A DNA stretch of 64,000 bases, from the NCBI GenBank assembly GCA_030844895.1, contig CM061234.1:10137173-10201172 (forward strand), written 5' to 3'. The position numbers and the translations under genes are program-made. This document shows positions 32,871 to 44,259 of the stretch, in pieces; the stretch's first letter is position 1, and every line of letters starts with the position of its first letter. The stretch is from Ambrosia x helenae. Taxonomy: Eukaryota; Streptophyta; Magnoliopsida; Asterales; Asteraceae. Under the pieces are notes generated by a model. The model was given only the letters and a program-made list of their open reading frames with translations, was not told the DNA's origin and did not search any database.

Positions 32871-33958
32871 ATTTGGCATTTAAAATACACCATCACCATA
32901 GACTACTATTAACCCTTACTGTCTTCAATTGGTGCCTCCCATCAACAATATTCATAACCCATCATCATAAAAACCACCACTCTACAATCCTCTATCATCC
33001 TATTAATCAGCCGAATATACAAACAGGAGAGATTATTGGACTTAATAACATACTAACCTTCCACCACCACTGTATTGTACCCTCTCCGTCGCTCCTATAA
33101 CCCAACACCACTGAACACCCATCATCTTCAACCCCTAATCGAAACCCTAGTTGGAACCTGGTCCCCCGCCGCCCTGTCACCACCACAGTCACTGTGGTGG
33201 TGAATTGGCCATATTCTCAACCCACCCTTCACACTTCTTTGCACCACCTCCACCACCATAACCACCCTTGTTCCACCACCTCTACCACTATAACCTGAAC
33301 TGAACTCAATTTATAGGCTGTGAGTTTCATATACCTTTAATTATTATTAATCTGTCTGTCAATTCCTTTTTTTCTTTTTATGTCTCGCCGTAGCCAACAC
33401 CCCTAATTTCATCCTTCTTCGTATTTAGTGATCTGTTTCCTTTTAATTCTACCAACTTTATTATGTTTTTTTTTCACTGAAATATTAGTTAATCTCCTCC
33501 GTAGCTCCTCCCTACCTCTGTTGATCTTTCTTCAGTCAGTTTGCACACGTATACAACTTCAAACCCACCGGCCCTTATTCCTCTCCGTAGCTCCTCCCTA
33601 CCTCCGCCTCTCCGCCACCGTAGCTCCTCCATTCTTTCTTCCTCACACTAACCAGTCCACCCAAAACTAGCAGAGCCCGTCACCATCACCTCCACCTCCA
33701 CCACCACCACCTCCTCTCTAATAATCCAGCAGCACCGCTCAATCGAAGACTCCCACCACCACAGCTATCATCGGAACATACCTGCAACCCAAAAAAAAAA
33801 AAAAAAAAAACTTAATCGAAGACCCTCCTGGCGGTGGTTGTTGGATGGTGATGGTTTATAGGCTGTGTGACATGAACAATGATTATTATTATTATTATTA
33901 TTATTATTATTGTTATTGTTATTGTTAGTTGCAGAGATCTAGAGAGAGAAACAGTGAA

Positions 33959-34049
<91 letters not shown>

Positions 34050-34330
34050 TAGATATTGGGGGTGGGGATAGGGTGGGGTGGGTGGGGGTAGGGATGAGGT
34101 GGGGTAAGATTTTAATTAAAATTTTAAATTGTAAGTAAAAAGACAAAAATATCCCTCGACCTTAACGAGTTTTTTAACTGGTTAGTGAAAGGACGAATTT
34201 GGCAAAAAATCCAAACCTCTGGGAAGGAATTGCAAAAAAAACTTTTGTACTGGAGTGGCAAACTGGCCCAAACCTCAGGGACGAAAATGGCTATTAACTC
34301 TAATTATTTATACTTAGTTATAGCACATAA
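32871..34330. repeat. CCACCA-rich and simple-repeat region
   Basis: No gene. CCACCACC-rich DNA with two GTAGCTCCTCCCTACCTC copies (33502, 33587) and a third partial one (33619), (TTATTA)n at 33883-33911, (GA)n at 33957-34043, then a G-rich run at 34056-34106 that could form a G-quadruplex. 34140-34300 (TGGCAAACTGGCCCAAACCTCAGGGACGAAAATGG) has the look of the end of a dispersed repeat. Confidence 0.5.
33957..34043. repeat. (GA)n microsatellite
   Basis: Almost pure GA repeat, broken once by AAGAGAAGAG. The open frames over it (Arg-Glu or Leu-Ser repeats) are only translations of the repeat. Confidence 0.95.
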
Positions 34331-34366
34331 AACTTGGTTGTTTTTTTTATTTTGTTGATGAAGTGT

Positions 34367-34451
34367 AAGACGTTTGGAGGCACATTACAAAAGGGATAAG
34401 GAAGCTGGTGAGCTTCAGAAATATTGTAGGGACATCCATGACTTTAAAGGT
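34367..34451 (+). pseudogene. Possible orphan exon, unknown protein
   Basis: An open stretch reading VRRLEAHYKRDKEAGELQKYCRDIHDFK ends in AAAG|GTAATT, a good donor, and follows a T-rich stretch that could act as an acceptor. It has the charged, helical look of real coding sequence. No matching exon was found nearby and I do not recognise the protein. Confidence 0.3.
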
Positions 34452-37400
34452 AATTTTTAACTAATTTAGTTTAATGTAGACGCAAATTAAAATATATTAT
34501 CGTATTATTTTAGTTTCTTTTATTGAGTAGGGTATTGTCTTTGTTTTGAAAGTGGGTTTTATGCAAAGGTTTTGTTTTAAATATTGTCTTGTACATGTTT
34601 GTCTCTTGGATTGTCTACTTGATTATTCATCTCGTATTTATATCCTAATCATTTGATGTCTCATTTTTCTGTTCCTTGATGTGTTCAAAAAGTATATATC
34701 CACCTAAGTTCCTTACAAATCAAATTTAATCACTGTAACCATCTAAATTACCAGACTTGATGTTGATTTTAATGGATAGAAATACACCTTTAATAAGTTA
34801 AAAGGTTTGGGTCAGGTAAGGTAATTTGGTTACACATTTTTTATTACGTCATCATCTTTTTGGCTGGTACACAATTTAGTAATATTATGTCTTGATTGTT
34901 TTAATATTGACAATATCCTTGTTTGTTAATTTTAATAGTTGTGCTTTTATATTTTTTTTTAATTCTAATCTTGATTTATGTCCTCCAATCAAATGGAAAC
35001 GGGGCTAAGCAACAATGATAACGTGCTTCCGATCTATATCGGGATGACAGAACATATGAAGATGCATTCAAGCTATAATTAACCATATAAAATGTTTAAC
35101 ATAATAGTTCTCAAAATACAGTTGACTTTACATGTTGATCTTAATGTTTAGGGTTTGAGAGAAGGATGCAGCGGGTGTCTTCTACACCGAAGTAAAGCAA
35201 AGCATGTTTGAGTTTTTGCGACGCTTTGGATATTCGATTAATGTGCTTTTTTTTACCTGTTTTGACATTTACTCAACCCGTTCATTTTGGTACATCTACT
35301 TTTATGTTATTTCATTTCCACTTCATATTTATTGGTTGATTTTTTTTTTTTGTAGGTGTCATAGTTTCTTAAGAGGCTGGTGAAATAGCAGGAACTAGTG
35401 AATAAGAAATAGTAAAAGGGATGTTTGGATACATAGATTTATATATAAATCTTGAGTATGGAAAATAAGCGGTAGACTGTGGGAACCGCATGCTTGTTCT
35501 CTAGTGATGCGCGCAATGATTTTATTCGGACGTATGTTCTTTAATTACAAGTCGTGAAAGCGATTCGCGGTTTATATATTTATGTGATTGTTTGGTTAAT
35601 AAAGAATGGTTCTATTCTTGTTTTTAGACTTCTATCGATCTATTGGATGCTGACTAAATTATGAACATGTTTCTATTAGATTTTGACTAAATATGGGCAA
35701 GTGTATTTTGGATTTAGAATAAATTATAGGCATCTTGTTTAGATATGGGTAAAAATAAATTATGTGAAACTCGTCGTGCAACGTGCGGCGATAAAACATG
35801 CAACCCGCGACAACGCAATTTGGTAATTTCGATGTTGGGGTCACGTGGTATTTCATTTCGTATTCCAGCTGTCTTTTCGTCATCCTTAAAACCATACGTA
35901 TCGTTCTTCTATGTTGTCCACGATCCAAGCTTTCGTGTAAATTTACTTAATTAATTTATTATGAAAATGAAATGAAGCAAGGCCGCAAGGGTGTCGGGTC
36001 AAGTTTGGCAGCCCAATGAGAGAAGAGTTCCAATTTCAGCGGGCTAGATCGAATCATTTCCATCAGCCCAATGAATGGAGAGTTCCATAACCCAATATGG
36101 ATCAAAACATTTGTAGGCTTGTAGTAAACACAACAAAATGGATCATAACAGCAGCCCGATAATCAAAATTATTTGAAAATAAACCATAAAAGGAGAACAT
36201 TATATATCAACTCATTTATAAGGCTTGGTGCGGATGAGTCCCCTAATAACTTTATTGTGCCACGTAGAATTTTAGACAACAAAGAGCCTAGCTAACATCA
36301 ATGGTGTGGTTTAGCGCCACCCTTTAATGAAACACACAAAAAAAAATGTTGATTGGTTGAAGAGAAGTGGAGTGTTTTAGTGCCAACCTATAACATTAAT
36401 GGAGTGGTTTAGCGCCACCTCTACCACTTGATATGTTTTAGAATTGTTAGGAATCCATCCATGATAAACAATCAGTAATTAAAGTTTTTACATAAGTCCC
36501 AACCTTATGTATTCAACTTCACTATGCATAATCAACAACATAATGTGTCTCGTGTAAGAATGTATTCAGGTTTGTTCAACCATTTATTCAACTTCGCTAT
36601 TCATAATCAGTGTTGCTACAACAAGGTCAAGGATGGATGATAGTATGGATGTCTTTTGGGTTGGATTGCTTGTAAGGACCTGCTTAGAAGCAAAACACCA
36701 TTAGTCTTATCGAGGGAGGGGGTCACAACCTCTGGCGTGAACATAAGTTATTTGTTCTTGGGAGGTGATAAAATGGAGAGGGAGAGTTGCAAAGAGTAGA
36801 AAGTTCAAAGTTTAACGTTGACAGTGAATTGACTAATGAAGCTGCCTAAGTCACCCATTTTATAGACATGACTTCCCGCCCAAGCTACGCTTGGCGCATA
36901 GCTTGATTTCTTCGTTTTGACATTATATCTCTTCCTTTTTCCAGGCGTAGTGTGACCTTGCCTTTTTTTTGCAAGAGACCAGGTTACCCTTTTCCGACGC
37001 GGTGTTCTATTTTTTAGCTACTTCTTTCTAGGATTTGATGTTTGTTTTGATGTGTTAACTTTCTAACTGTCACACTATACAGGTTCTATAGCGAGATGCT
37101 TTCGACCATCTTATCATTTGATCGATGGCTTTAGCCATCAATCACCAACATAATGTGTACTACTAAAATTATACGTATAATTGTTTCCTCATGCCTGATG
37201 GCAACTTATTCAAGCGATGTATATAATTTAATATAACCTAACGAACTACTAACATTAAACCTAATGAAGAATATTTGATGAATGAATGAATGAATGATTT
37301 GTCGATTGAATATAACTTTATTCAAGCAAAATGTTTACATCCTCATGAACTTGTTGAAATTAGAAAGCAAAATAAACTTACTAAAATTAAATCAACGAAG

Positions 37401-38150
37401 AGATGATGACGGACACAACAATAATGACCAACAATCGATCTCCATGATATGCTTACGCCGATTCATGAACCATTAAAGTGTAGGAGATGAGTTCACTATT
37501 TTATTAAAATAGTAATAAAATTATAGATAATAACGATGATCTTGTTATTTGTAGGAAATAGAAAATACAATATCGTTAAATCAGATACAAGTAAAATGTA
37601 CCGAATCTTGATTCAACCATATGACTTTAGAGAATTTCAACCGAACCATCTTGTATAACGCTCCGCTGCAAGAATAACAAACTTGTATTGACGGTTTTGA
37701 TTGAGGATCGTGTTTGACACGGGGCCCTTAAAACAGATCTCGCGCCTCCTCTCAGATGATCTGTTTCCCAAGATACAACAACCGAACAGTAGTGTACTGC
37801 CGGAGATAGCTCTCATGCCAGAGATTCCACTTGGTATAATTGTGTTTTGAGATAATAGAAAAAGAAAGTTAAAGGATAATTTAGAGAGTACTCCTCTCTA
37901 GATTTCCTTGGAACAATTTGGAGTTTTTCTATGTGTGTATTTTTCCATCTAGTACGTATAGAATGAACCAACATGTTCATTCTTATACTCACACTAATGA
38001 AAGACTCATTAAACCCTATTAAAATTGTCATAAACAAGATAATTAATCTTATAATAAAATAGATTTAATTTATACATATATAGATATATATTAAGTGGTA
38101 GTCAAAGTGGTCTTTACCTATTTAAGACACGAGTTGAAATAGTTCGTTTA
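34452..38150. other. Gene-poor stretch
   Basis: No gene is supported. AATGGTGTGGTTTAGCGCCACC at about 36299 recurs as AATGGAGTGGTTTAGCGCCACC at about 36397. There is a short (TGAA)n at 37276-37295. Parts at 37650-37960 look like a decayed LTR or leader, but no partner was found. Confidence 0.35.
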
Positions 38151-38154
38151 ATCA

Positions 38155-38465
38155 TGTTAACTAACTGTTCTACTGCTGCGTGTGCCCAAGATGCGAACCT
38201 GCCATGCGGACCAGGGCGCTACCTGGTCATGCGCGCACTCCAGACCCAAGCACGTAATCCCACGTCCTTTATGGATGACCACCAGTGTCATTTGGAACCT
38301 GCCATGAGGACAGCACATCATCTGCATGTTACGTTAAGTTACTTTGCATGCGGACCGCCATGTCACCCGCGCGGACATGAACGCCATATGGTCATGCGCG
38401 CATGAGGGCTAGTACACACGCCACTTGTAGTTACGGATTATGTTAACCACGCAGACCAGGACGCT
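38155..38465 (+). repeat. GC-rich patch of degenerate short repeats
   Basis: Much GC-richer than its surroundings. Variants of GCATGCGGACC, AGGACGCTACCTG and GGTCATGCGCGCA recur: 38202 and 38345 for the first, 38213 and 38459 for the second, 38225 and 38390 for the third. It resembles a decayed tandem repeat. Origin unknown. Confidence 0.45.
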
Positions 38466-39289
38466 ACCTGTAAGACCCTAACCCGTAAACACACAATTAA
38501 CGCTTGAACTTACGTGTTTTGGCCTTAATAAAAAAATCATTATCGACCAAAACCTTAATCTTTACAAAAGACAACCCATTTAAAGACTTGATAGGAACAT
38601 TCTACTTTACATTTTAAGTATTACAAACTTTTGCTATATATGGTTTGTGTTTTAAACGGAAATCTATTGCGGAAGCGTATGAGTGTTTGGCTCTTCTCGC
38701 GACTTGATCCTAGCTCCAGGACATCCATCGAGTGTATACCTAGTGTCAAACATTGAATGAAGACACTTTAAACGATTAAACGGGGTTTAAAACTGAAATT
38801 AAAACATTCAACGCATATATAAGGAAGTTCGTGTTTTACCCGGCCGGGCAAGCCTTTGACCCGCCCGAGCTGATGTGACACTCGGCAAATTCGGGTTAAC
38901 TTTCTACAAACATTTACAATTTAACTTGGTTAACTTTTATATATTTAGTTTAATTCGGAGGAATTAAATTGGTCAAATATATGGGAAATGACACGAACCA
39001 ACACGAGCAGATAATCTGGTGAATTATTGAGACATACTCACATACATACGAATAACTGACCCCAAACGTTGGTGAAACAACAAAACAAATAATTGTATAA
39101 TAACTCGGTTGATATTATTTGCAATTATGTGTATACGTGAAATTATTTGGAGTTAGTTCGAATTAAATGTTATTGGATGAATATGCGATTGGGTCCGTAA
39201 CGGGCACTAGACGAATGAGCATTGTAGATAAGTTATAAAATATTTGGGTTAAATATTTTATAGATTAATTAGTATATATATTTAATATA
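38466..39289. other. Intergenic, nothing clear
   Basis: AT-rich DNA with a GTAAGACCCTAACCCG phrase at 38470. No coding frame and no clear element ends. Confidence 0.3.
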
Positions 39290-39699
39290 TAGGGGAGGGT
39301 TATCTTGAGAGCGCTAAATATTGTGAGAACCGTGAGAACAAGTAAAAAAATCAATCAAAATCAATTTTTTTTAATACAAACCTCATTATAATCAAAATAT
39401 AACATTAATAAATGAATTTTCTTTCCAAATAATTCATCTTTTCTTGCAAAAACACTTTTAAATTAACTTTTTACACATGTGTAAATGAAACAGTTTACAC
39501 ATGTATAAACAGTAAATTTACACATGTGTAAAAACAAATTATTTTCATATACGTTTGAATTTTTACACGTAAATTGTGTTTTTAAGATTGTATTTTAGTA
39601 ATAAAGACAGGTGTAAAAAGAAATTTTGAATTTGAATGGTTTTAGATGCCGTTCTCACGGTTCGCACAAAATATTGGTGTTCTCAAATTAACTTTCCCA
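39290..39699 (+). mobile_element. MITE in (TA)n, copy 1
   Basis: About 410 bp from GGGGAGGGTTATCTTGAGAG to TTCTCAAATTAACTTTCCC, with ~50-bp imperfect inverted ends sharing TTGTGMGAACCGTGAGAAC. Both sides are (TA)n-like. The middle has ACACATGTGTAAA motifs. It is nearly identical to copy 2 at 40154-40559. Confidence 0.85.
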
Positions 39700-39718
39700 T
39701 ATATATATATATATATAT

Positions 39719-40120
39719 GGAAAGGATAATGTGGAAATCCTTGTTATATGGTAAACTCTGGAAACTCTGACTTCCCAATTTTTTTTAATTTTGAAAAAAA
39801 TAGGGCATGTAATATACATGATTTTAAGCATTTTGAGCCAAAAAATCAAAAAAAGCGCCGAGTAGTTTTTTTTTAAAAAAAATTAAAGTTTTGACTAACA
39901 CATGTTAAGCGAAACTAACACATGTTAACCATTTGTTACCCGAAGACGGTTTTTTATTTTTTTTTAAAAAATGGCTCGGCGCTTTTTCCATTTTTTTGGC
40001 CAAAAATGCTTAAAATCATGTATATTACATACCCTAAAATTTTCATATAAAAAAAAAGTCGGGAAGTTAGAGTTTCCAGAGTTTACCATATAACAAGGTT
40101 TTTCTATGAATCCCTACCCT
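39719..40120. mobile_element. Fold-back element in (TA)n with TAACACATGTTA core
   Basis: About 400 bp whose two ~180-bp arms are inverted copies. The outer arms share GTTATATGGTAAACTCTGG and the inner arms ATTTTAAGCATTTT plus GCGCCGAG. The loop at 39893-39940 holds TAACACATGTTA twice plus an ACCATTTGTTACC. The arm phrase GGTAAACTCTGGAAACTCT matches the terminus of the 1385-9410 element (GGTAAACCTTGGAAACCCT), so it is probably a miniature relative. Confidence 0.8.
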
Positions 40121-40153
40121 ATATATATATATTATATATTATTATATATATAT

Positions 40154-40558
40154 AGGGGAGGGTTATCTTGAGAACGCTAAATATTGTGAGAACCGTGAGA
40201 ACAAGTAAAAAAATCAATCAAGATCAATTTTTTTTAAATACAAACCTCATTATAATCAAAATACAACATTAATAAATGAATTTTCTTTCCAAATAATTCA
40301 TCTTTTCTTACAAAAACACTTTCAAATCAACTTTTTACACATGAATGAAATAGTTTATACATGTATAAACAGTAAATTTACACATGTGTAAAAACAATTT
40401 ATTTTCGTATACGTTTGAATTTTTACGTGTAAATTGTGTTTTTGATATTGTATTTTAGTAATAAAGATAAATGTAAAAAGAAATTTTGAATTTGAATGGT
40501 TTTAGATGCCGTTCTCACGGTTCGCACGAAATATAGGTGTTCTCAATTTAACTTTCCC

Positions 40559-40559
<1 letters not shown>
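40154..40559 (+). mobile_element. MITE in (TA)n, copy 2
   Basis: Second copy of the element at 39290-39699, with the same ends and the same orientation, followed by a long (TA)n at 40560-40611. Confidence 0.85.

Positions 40560-40611
<52 letters not shown>
40560..40611. repeat. (TA)n microsatellite
   Basis: About 26 TA units on the right of the second MITE copy. Confidence 0.95.
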
Positions 40612-40613
<2 letters not shown>

Positions 40614-42054
40614 TTAATTAGTTGTTTAAAAAAAAAAATAATAATCGCGATGTCAACTTGGCCATATGCACCAAGTCAAAAGACATAAATGCTAAAAGAA
40701 AATGTGTTGCATTATTTTTGCGAGGAAGTAAAGAATTGCAGCAAAATCAAAAATATTTGTGTGTTTAAGTCAGACCTGGCCAAAAGAACCAGGCCCAACT
40801 TGCCGTCCAAACTCCAAACACTTAGACCATCCACATTCACAAACAAACAAATATATTCTCTCTCTTCAATCTATACAACCCAACCTTAACACACATTCAC
40901 AACCCAACTCAACTCAACCTAAAAATATTTTTTAAAAGAATTCGGTTTTTAATAAAATTTATATCGGGATGTTCACAAAAAAAAAGTTAAGAAATACAGT
41001 GTATTTAGTTTTTTTTTTAAATTTAAATATTATAAGTTATTTAAGTAATTAAGTTAGTGGGGTGGTTTATTTGATTGCAAACATGGTTGCCACCACAAAC
41101 CGTTTGGGGTTTGTTTGCAAACAATTGAATTTTTTAATATTATTTTCACATGTTTGTTTGCCAATGGGAATGGTCTTAGGCACACAGAAAAAGGGTGGGA
41201 CATGCATCATGCATGGACCAGATGCAGGTGGGCTGCTTATGCCTTGGCGTAGCCCAAGTCACGGTTAAGAGCCCAATTTCGCTGCTGTTCTTGTGTTAGG
41301 GTTCAATTAACATGTGTTAGTGATGCTAACACATGTTAGTATATGTCCAATTAACACCTAAATTGACCCAGTTAACATTTTCTAGTGATGCTAACACATG
41401 TTAAAAATAATTAATGTAGAATGTTCTATGAACAACGACTGGAGTTCAAACCGGCTACTCCGCACAAGGATCGACTAGAGATGGAGTGCTAAGGATTGAA
41501 ACATGAAGTTGAAGATGCCTAATAAGGAATGAAGCATAACGCCGAAAACAAAAAGGAAACTGATATACACAAATGTATATACACCAATGTATATCTGTGT
41601 TGGTGATGACGATGAATGAAAAAACAAAAAAGCAACTGGTATACACCAACGTATATTTGTGTCGATAATGATGGTAAATGAGAAAAAAATACTGATATAC
41701 ACCAATGTATATCTGTGTTCACGATGAATGAAAAAAAACAAAAAAGAAACTAATATACACCAATGTATATATATATGTCGATGATGATGAATGAAATAAA
41801 AAAAAAAACTGATAGGGAGATTTTATAGGGATTGAGTATAATAATTAGGGGTCGTATAAATGAGGGTTAATAATTATTCAGTTACAAATTTAGATTTAAT
41901 TACCTACTAATAAGCATATTGAACAAAAGTCAATAATACCCCTATTAAAATAAACAATTAATTAATGTTTTACTTATTTACAATCATAACATTAGAGATC
42001 AATGTCTATAAAGTGGTTCCTACTTAAGCTATGGTTCCTATTTGAATCCTACCA
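40612..42054. other. Intergenic with motif cluster and minisatellite
   Basis: No gene. At 41300-41405 TAACATGTGTTA and TAACACATGTTA motifs recur with a TAGTGATGC spacer, like the array at 44260-45300. The right edge, GGTTCCTACTTAAGC...ATCCTACCACA before the (TA)n at 42055, looks like the end of another (TA)n-seeking element. Confidence 0.5.
41555..41812 (+). repeat. Minisatellite, ~55-80 bp units
   Basis: Four variants of a unit built from CTGATATACACCAATGTATAT, CTGTGTxxxGATGATGA and ATGAATGAAAAAACAAAAAA, starting near 41559, 41637, 41693 and 41748. Confidence 0.75.
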
Positions 42055-42082
42055 CATATATATATATATATATATATATATA
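42055..42082. repeat. (TA)n microsatellite, left flank of 3.5-kb element
   Basis: Fourteen TA units between ATCCTACCACA and the element start GTGGAAG. Confidence 0.9.
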
Positions 42083-42212
42083 GTGGAAGTATAGGGAGAA
42101 AACCTCCCCAAATGAAAAAACCCCAAGAAACTCATCCCTTGGCCCATATTGTGCCACATCACCCATTATATTATTTTGTAACTAATTTTTATAAAATACG
42201 AAATAAACCAAG

Positions 42213-43454
42213 TTACATCTGGATAATGGGTAAGCGAGCAACAAGCTGCGCCGCTATCCCCTTTTGAATCGCAAAGCCTATTCTACTAAATACAAACTTT
42301 TGGTTCCTCGGGCTTTGCGAATCACTGTGGACCACCTTCTGCACCCGCTCCAAAAAACGAACTGCCTCAGGGGCTAAGGATCCAAAAGTATCGAAGGCAA
42401 ACGGAATGAACACATGTTGATTCTCTAGACATGCTGCCTCGTGCTTAGCAACCTTCTTAGCTTCCGCCTTCAGAACCGCCTGTCCCGGAACGAAACCACT
42501 ATCTCTCAGCCCTACCAGTGGGGACACCCCAGTGAGGTCAACACACGCGTGCTTACCCCCCGCCCAGCCAAACACAAGGACGTCCGCAGGACGCAGGGTA
42601 GATCTTCCCTCCCGTGGGTCAGTCAGAAAATTAACAGGGGCTTCTTTCTTGGCTGAGATCCCGGCGCGCCTAAGCACATCCCATAAAACATCTCTAACCC
42701 AATCATGACGATACTTGAACCCCGGCAATTCCTTACAGTGAAGGGCATGCTCGCCAAATCTATCCAAACAGGCTTTTTTACAAATGGGGCAAGAGTCGTC
42801 TGGCGGGAAAAGGGGAATCATGAGCCGGTATTTAAGGATGGCTCTGTATTCAACTGCTGACATCCGTTGCCCAAGACCTTCAATGGGCGCAACAATCAAA
42901 AAATCTTGGGCATGAGCCCCCTTGAGACAAGCCAAAACTGCCTTTTGACGCGGGGTCATATCGAACCGCTCCTCCATATCCTGTGCGTGTTTACCATAAA
43001 GAGCACTCGCCAAAGTTTGTTGAGGTTTCTTGGGGGCGGTCTCCTTATCAGTAAAACCGCCTAGATCAAGGTCTGGGAGAGTTGTTCCAATATTACCAAG
43101 CGCAAGGGAGTAGTCAGGATCCACCCCCATAACACCAGCGCTTCGCAAGATGTGGTCCTGCAGTTTCCACGATTGGGCCCTGGACGCTACAAAAGCATAT
43201 GCGGAGACGTCCTCCGCCGATATAAGCCCTAAGCCCCCGCAACGCATAGGGAATGAAGCCAACATCCACTGGAGGTCCCCAAAATGCGGTCCTCCGCTGA
43301 CAACAATGTCTTCAATAGCCTCTCGCAGACCTGCATCAAAGATAGACACAGCCTCTTTGACATGTTCTGGTTGACAAGTCCGGAGCCCAAACACTAATTT
43401 AGCAACCCCCATGCACGAGCTTAGGGGCAATATAGACAATTCAACTATCCCCAT
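42213..43454 (-). CDS. C-terminal half of an RT with restriction-like nuclease
   Basis: 413 codons, open throughout. Residues ~15-95 (FGLRTCQPEHVKEAV ... QWMLASFPMRCGGLGL) look like the thumb just after a reverse-transcriptase palm. Residues 222-240 form a zinc knuckle, CPIC ... GEHALHC. What follows (YRHDWVRDVLWDVLRRAG; RPADVLVFGW at ~288; CVDLTGVSPL at ~304; AEAKKVAKHEAA) fits a PD-(D/E)xK restriction-like endonuclease, as in R2-type site-specific LINEs. The RT palm itself is absent. The homology seems to begin near SCMGVAKL, just inside the first Met, so this is a captured or truncated piece, either retained by chance or used for its nuclease part. A CT-rich leader-like stretch with CTATAAATA (43466-43474) starts just upstream on the other strand. 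Confidence 0.6.
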   Translation of the reverse strand: MGIVELSILPLSSCMGVAKLVFGLRTCQPEHVKEAVSIFDAGLREAIEDIVVSGGPHFGDLQWMLASFPMRCGGLGLISAEDVSAYAFVASRAQSWKLQDHILRSAGVMGVDPDYSLALGNIGTTLPDLDLGGFTDKETAPKKPQQTLASALYGKHAQDMEERFDMTPRQKAVLACLKGAHAQDFLIVAPIEGLGQRMSAVEYRAILKYRLMIPLFPPDDSCPICKKACLDRFGEHALHCKELPGFKYRHDWVRDVLWDVLRRAGISAKKEAPVNFLTDPREGRSTLRPADVLVFGWAGGKHACVDLTGVSPLVGLRDSGFVPGQAVLKAEAKKVAKHEAACLENQHVFIPFAFDTFGSLAPEAVRFLERVQKVVHSDSQSPRNQKFVFSRIGFAIQKGIAAQLVARLPIIQM

Positions 43455-43710
43455 TCTCTCTCTACCTATAAATATTGTTTTCCCTCTTCTCTCTCTTCAT
43501 TTTTTCTTCAAATTCAAATCAGATCTACCCTCTCTCTCTCACTCTCTAGAACCACCACACCACCACCACAACTACCACCACAGCCACCACCTCCAACCAT
43601 CATCTCACCCTCTCTCTCATTCTGCATATGATCCAATGGCTTCAAAATATACAAACAAAGGCATACACGAGAAAAGAAGATCTCGTTTGAGGCATATAAG
43701 GTATTATTAT
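43453..43710 (+). promoter_or_regulatory. CT-rich leader-like stretch with TATA box
   Basis: CTATAAATATTG at about 43466 is followed by CTCTCTCTTC-rich DNA, then CACCACCAC repeats and a short open stretch (ATGGCTTCAAAATATACAAAC from 43636). It resembles a plant promoter and 5' leader. A similar CT-rich leader (1601-1665) lies in the related element. A possible second exon is 44337-44393 (MVYMSRLLEEGDVDDVAV, then GTAAGT). Confidence 0.35.
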
Positions 43711-44259
43711 TATTATTAGTCTCGATTCATTTTTTAGGTTTGAGATTGAGACTTTTTTTTGATGTTTGGTGAGATCTATTATTATTATTATTAACAGGGA
43801 TGATGAGGGGCGATATGTTTCGATGTGTTTTTTGACAAAAAAAATCATTTAACAAGATATAAAACTCAATTTGAAAGTCACTATTCTGTTCTTTTTTTTC
43901 GTTGTTATCATTGTTTTTTTAAGATATTATGTTTTGATTTTTTTTAGAATAATAATAACATTTTTGGTTAGAATAATAATAATAAGTTGTTACATTTTGA
44001 CTTGTGAGTTTTGTGTTACGTTTTGATTTTGTTAGGTTTTGGGTTTTGTTAGAAAAATAATAATAACAGTTTTGGGGATAGTTTTTGGTCGCACACCAAG
44101 TGTTCGATCAAATGCTTGAATGAAAAAAAAAACACTTATGTTAACCTTTTTTATTTTTTTTATTATTATTATTTTGTTTATGTTAGATTTTTATTTGATT
44201 GTGGACATGAGGTTGATGGATCACATGTGATTGAAGAATAAATTTATAGTCTTTTTATG

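Noticed and set aside
33929..34138. Arg-Glu repeat ORF
   Set aside because: Pure translation of the (GA)n microsatellite.
38466..39289. Possible solo LTR starting GTAAGACCCTAACCCG
   Set aside because: No matching terminus or target duplication could be found at the other side.
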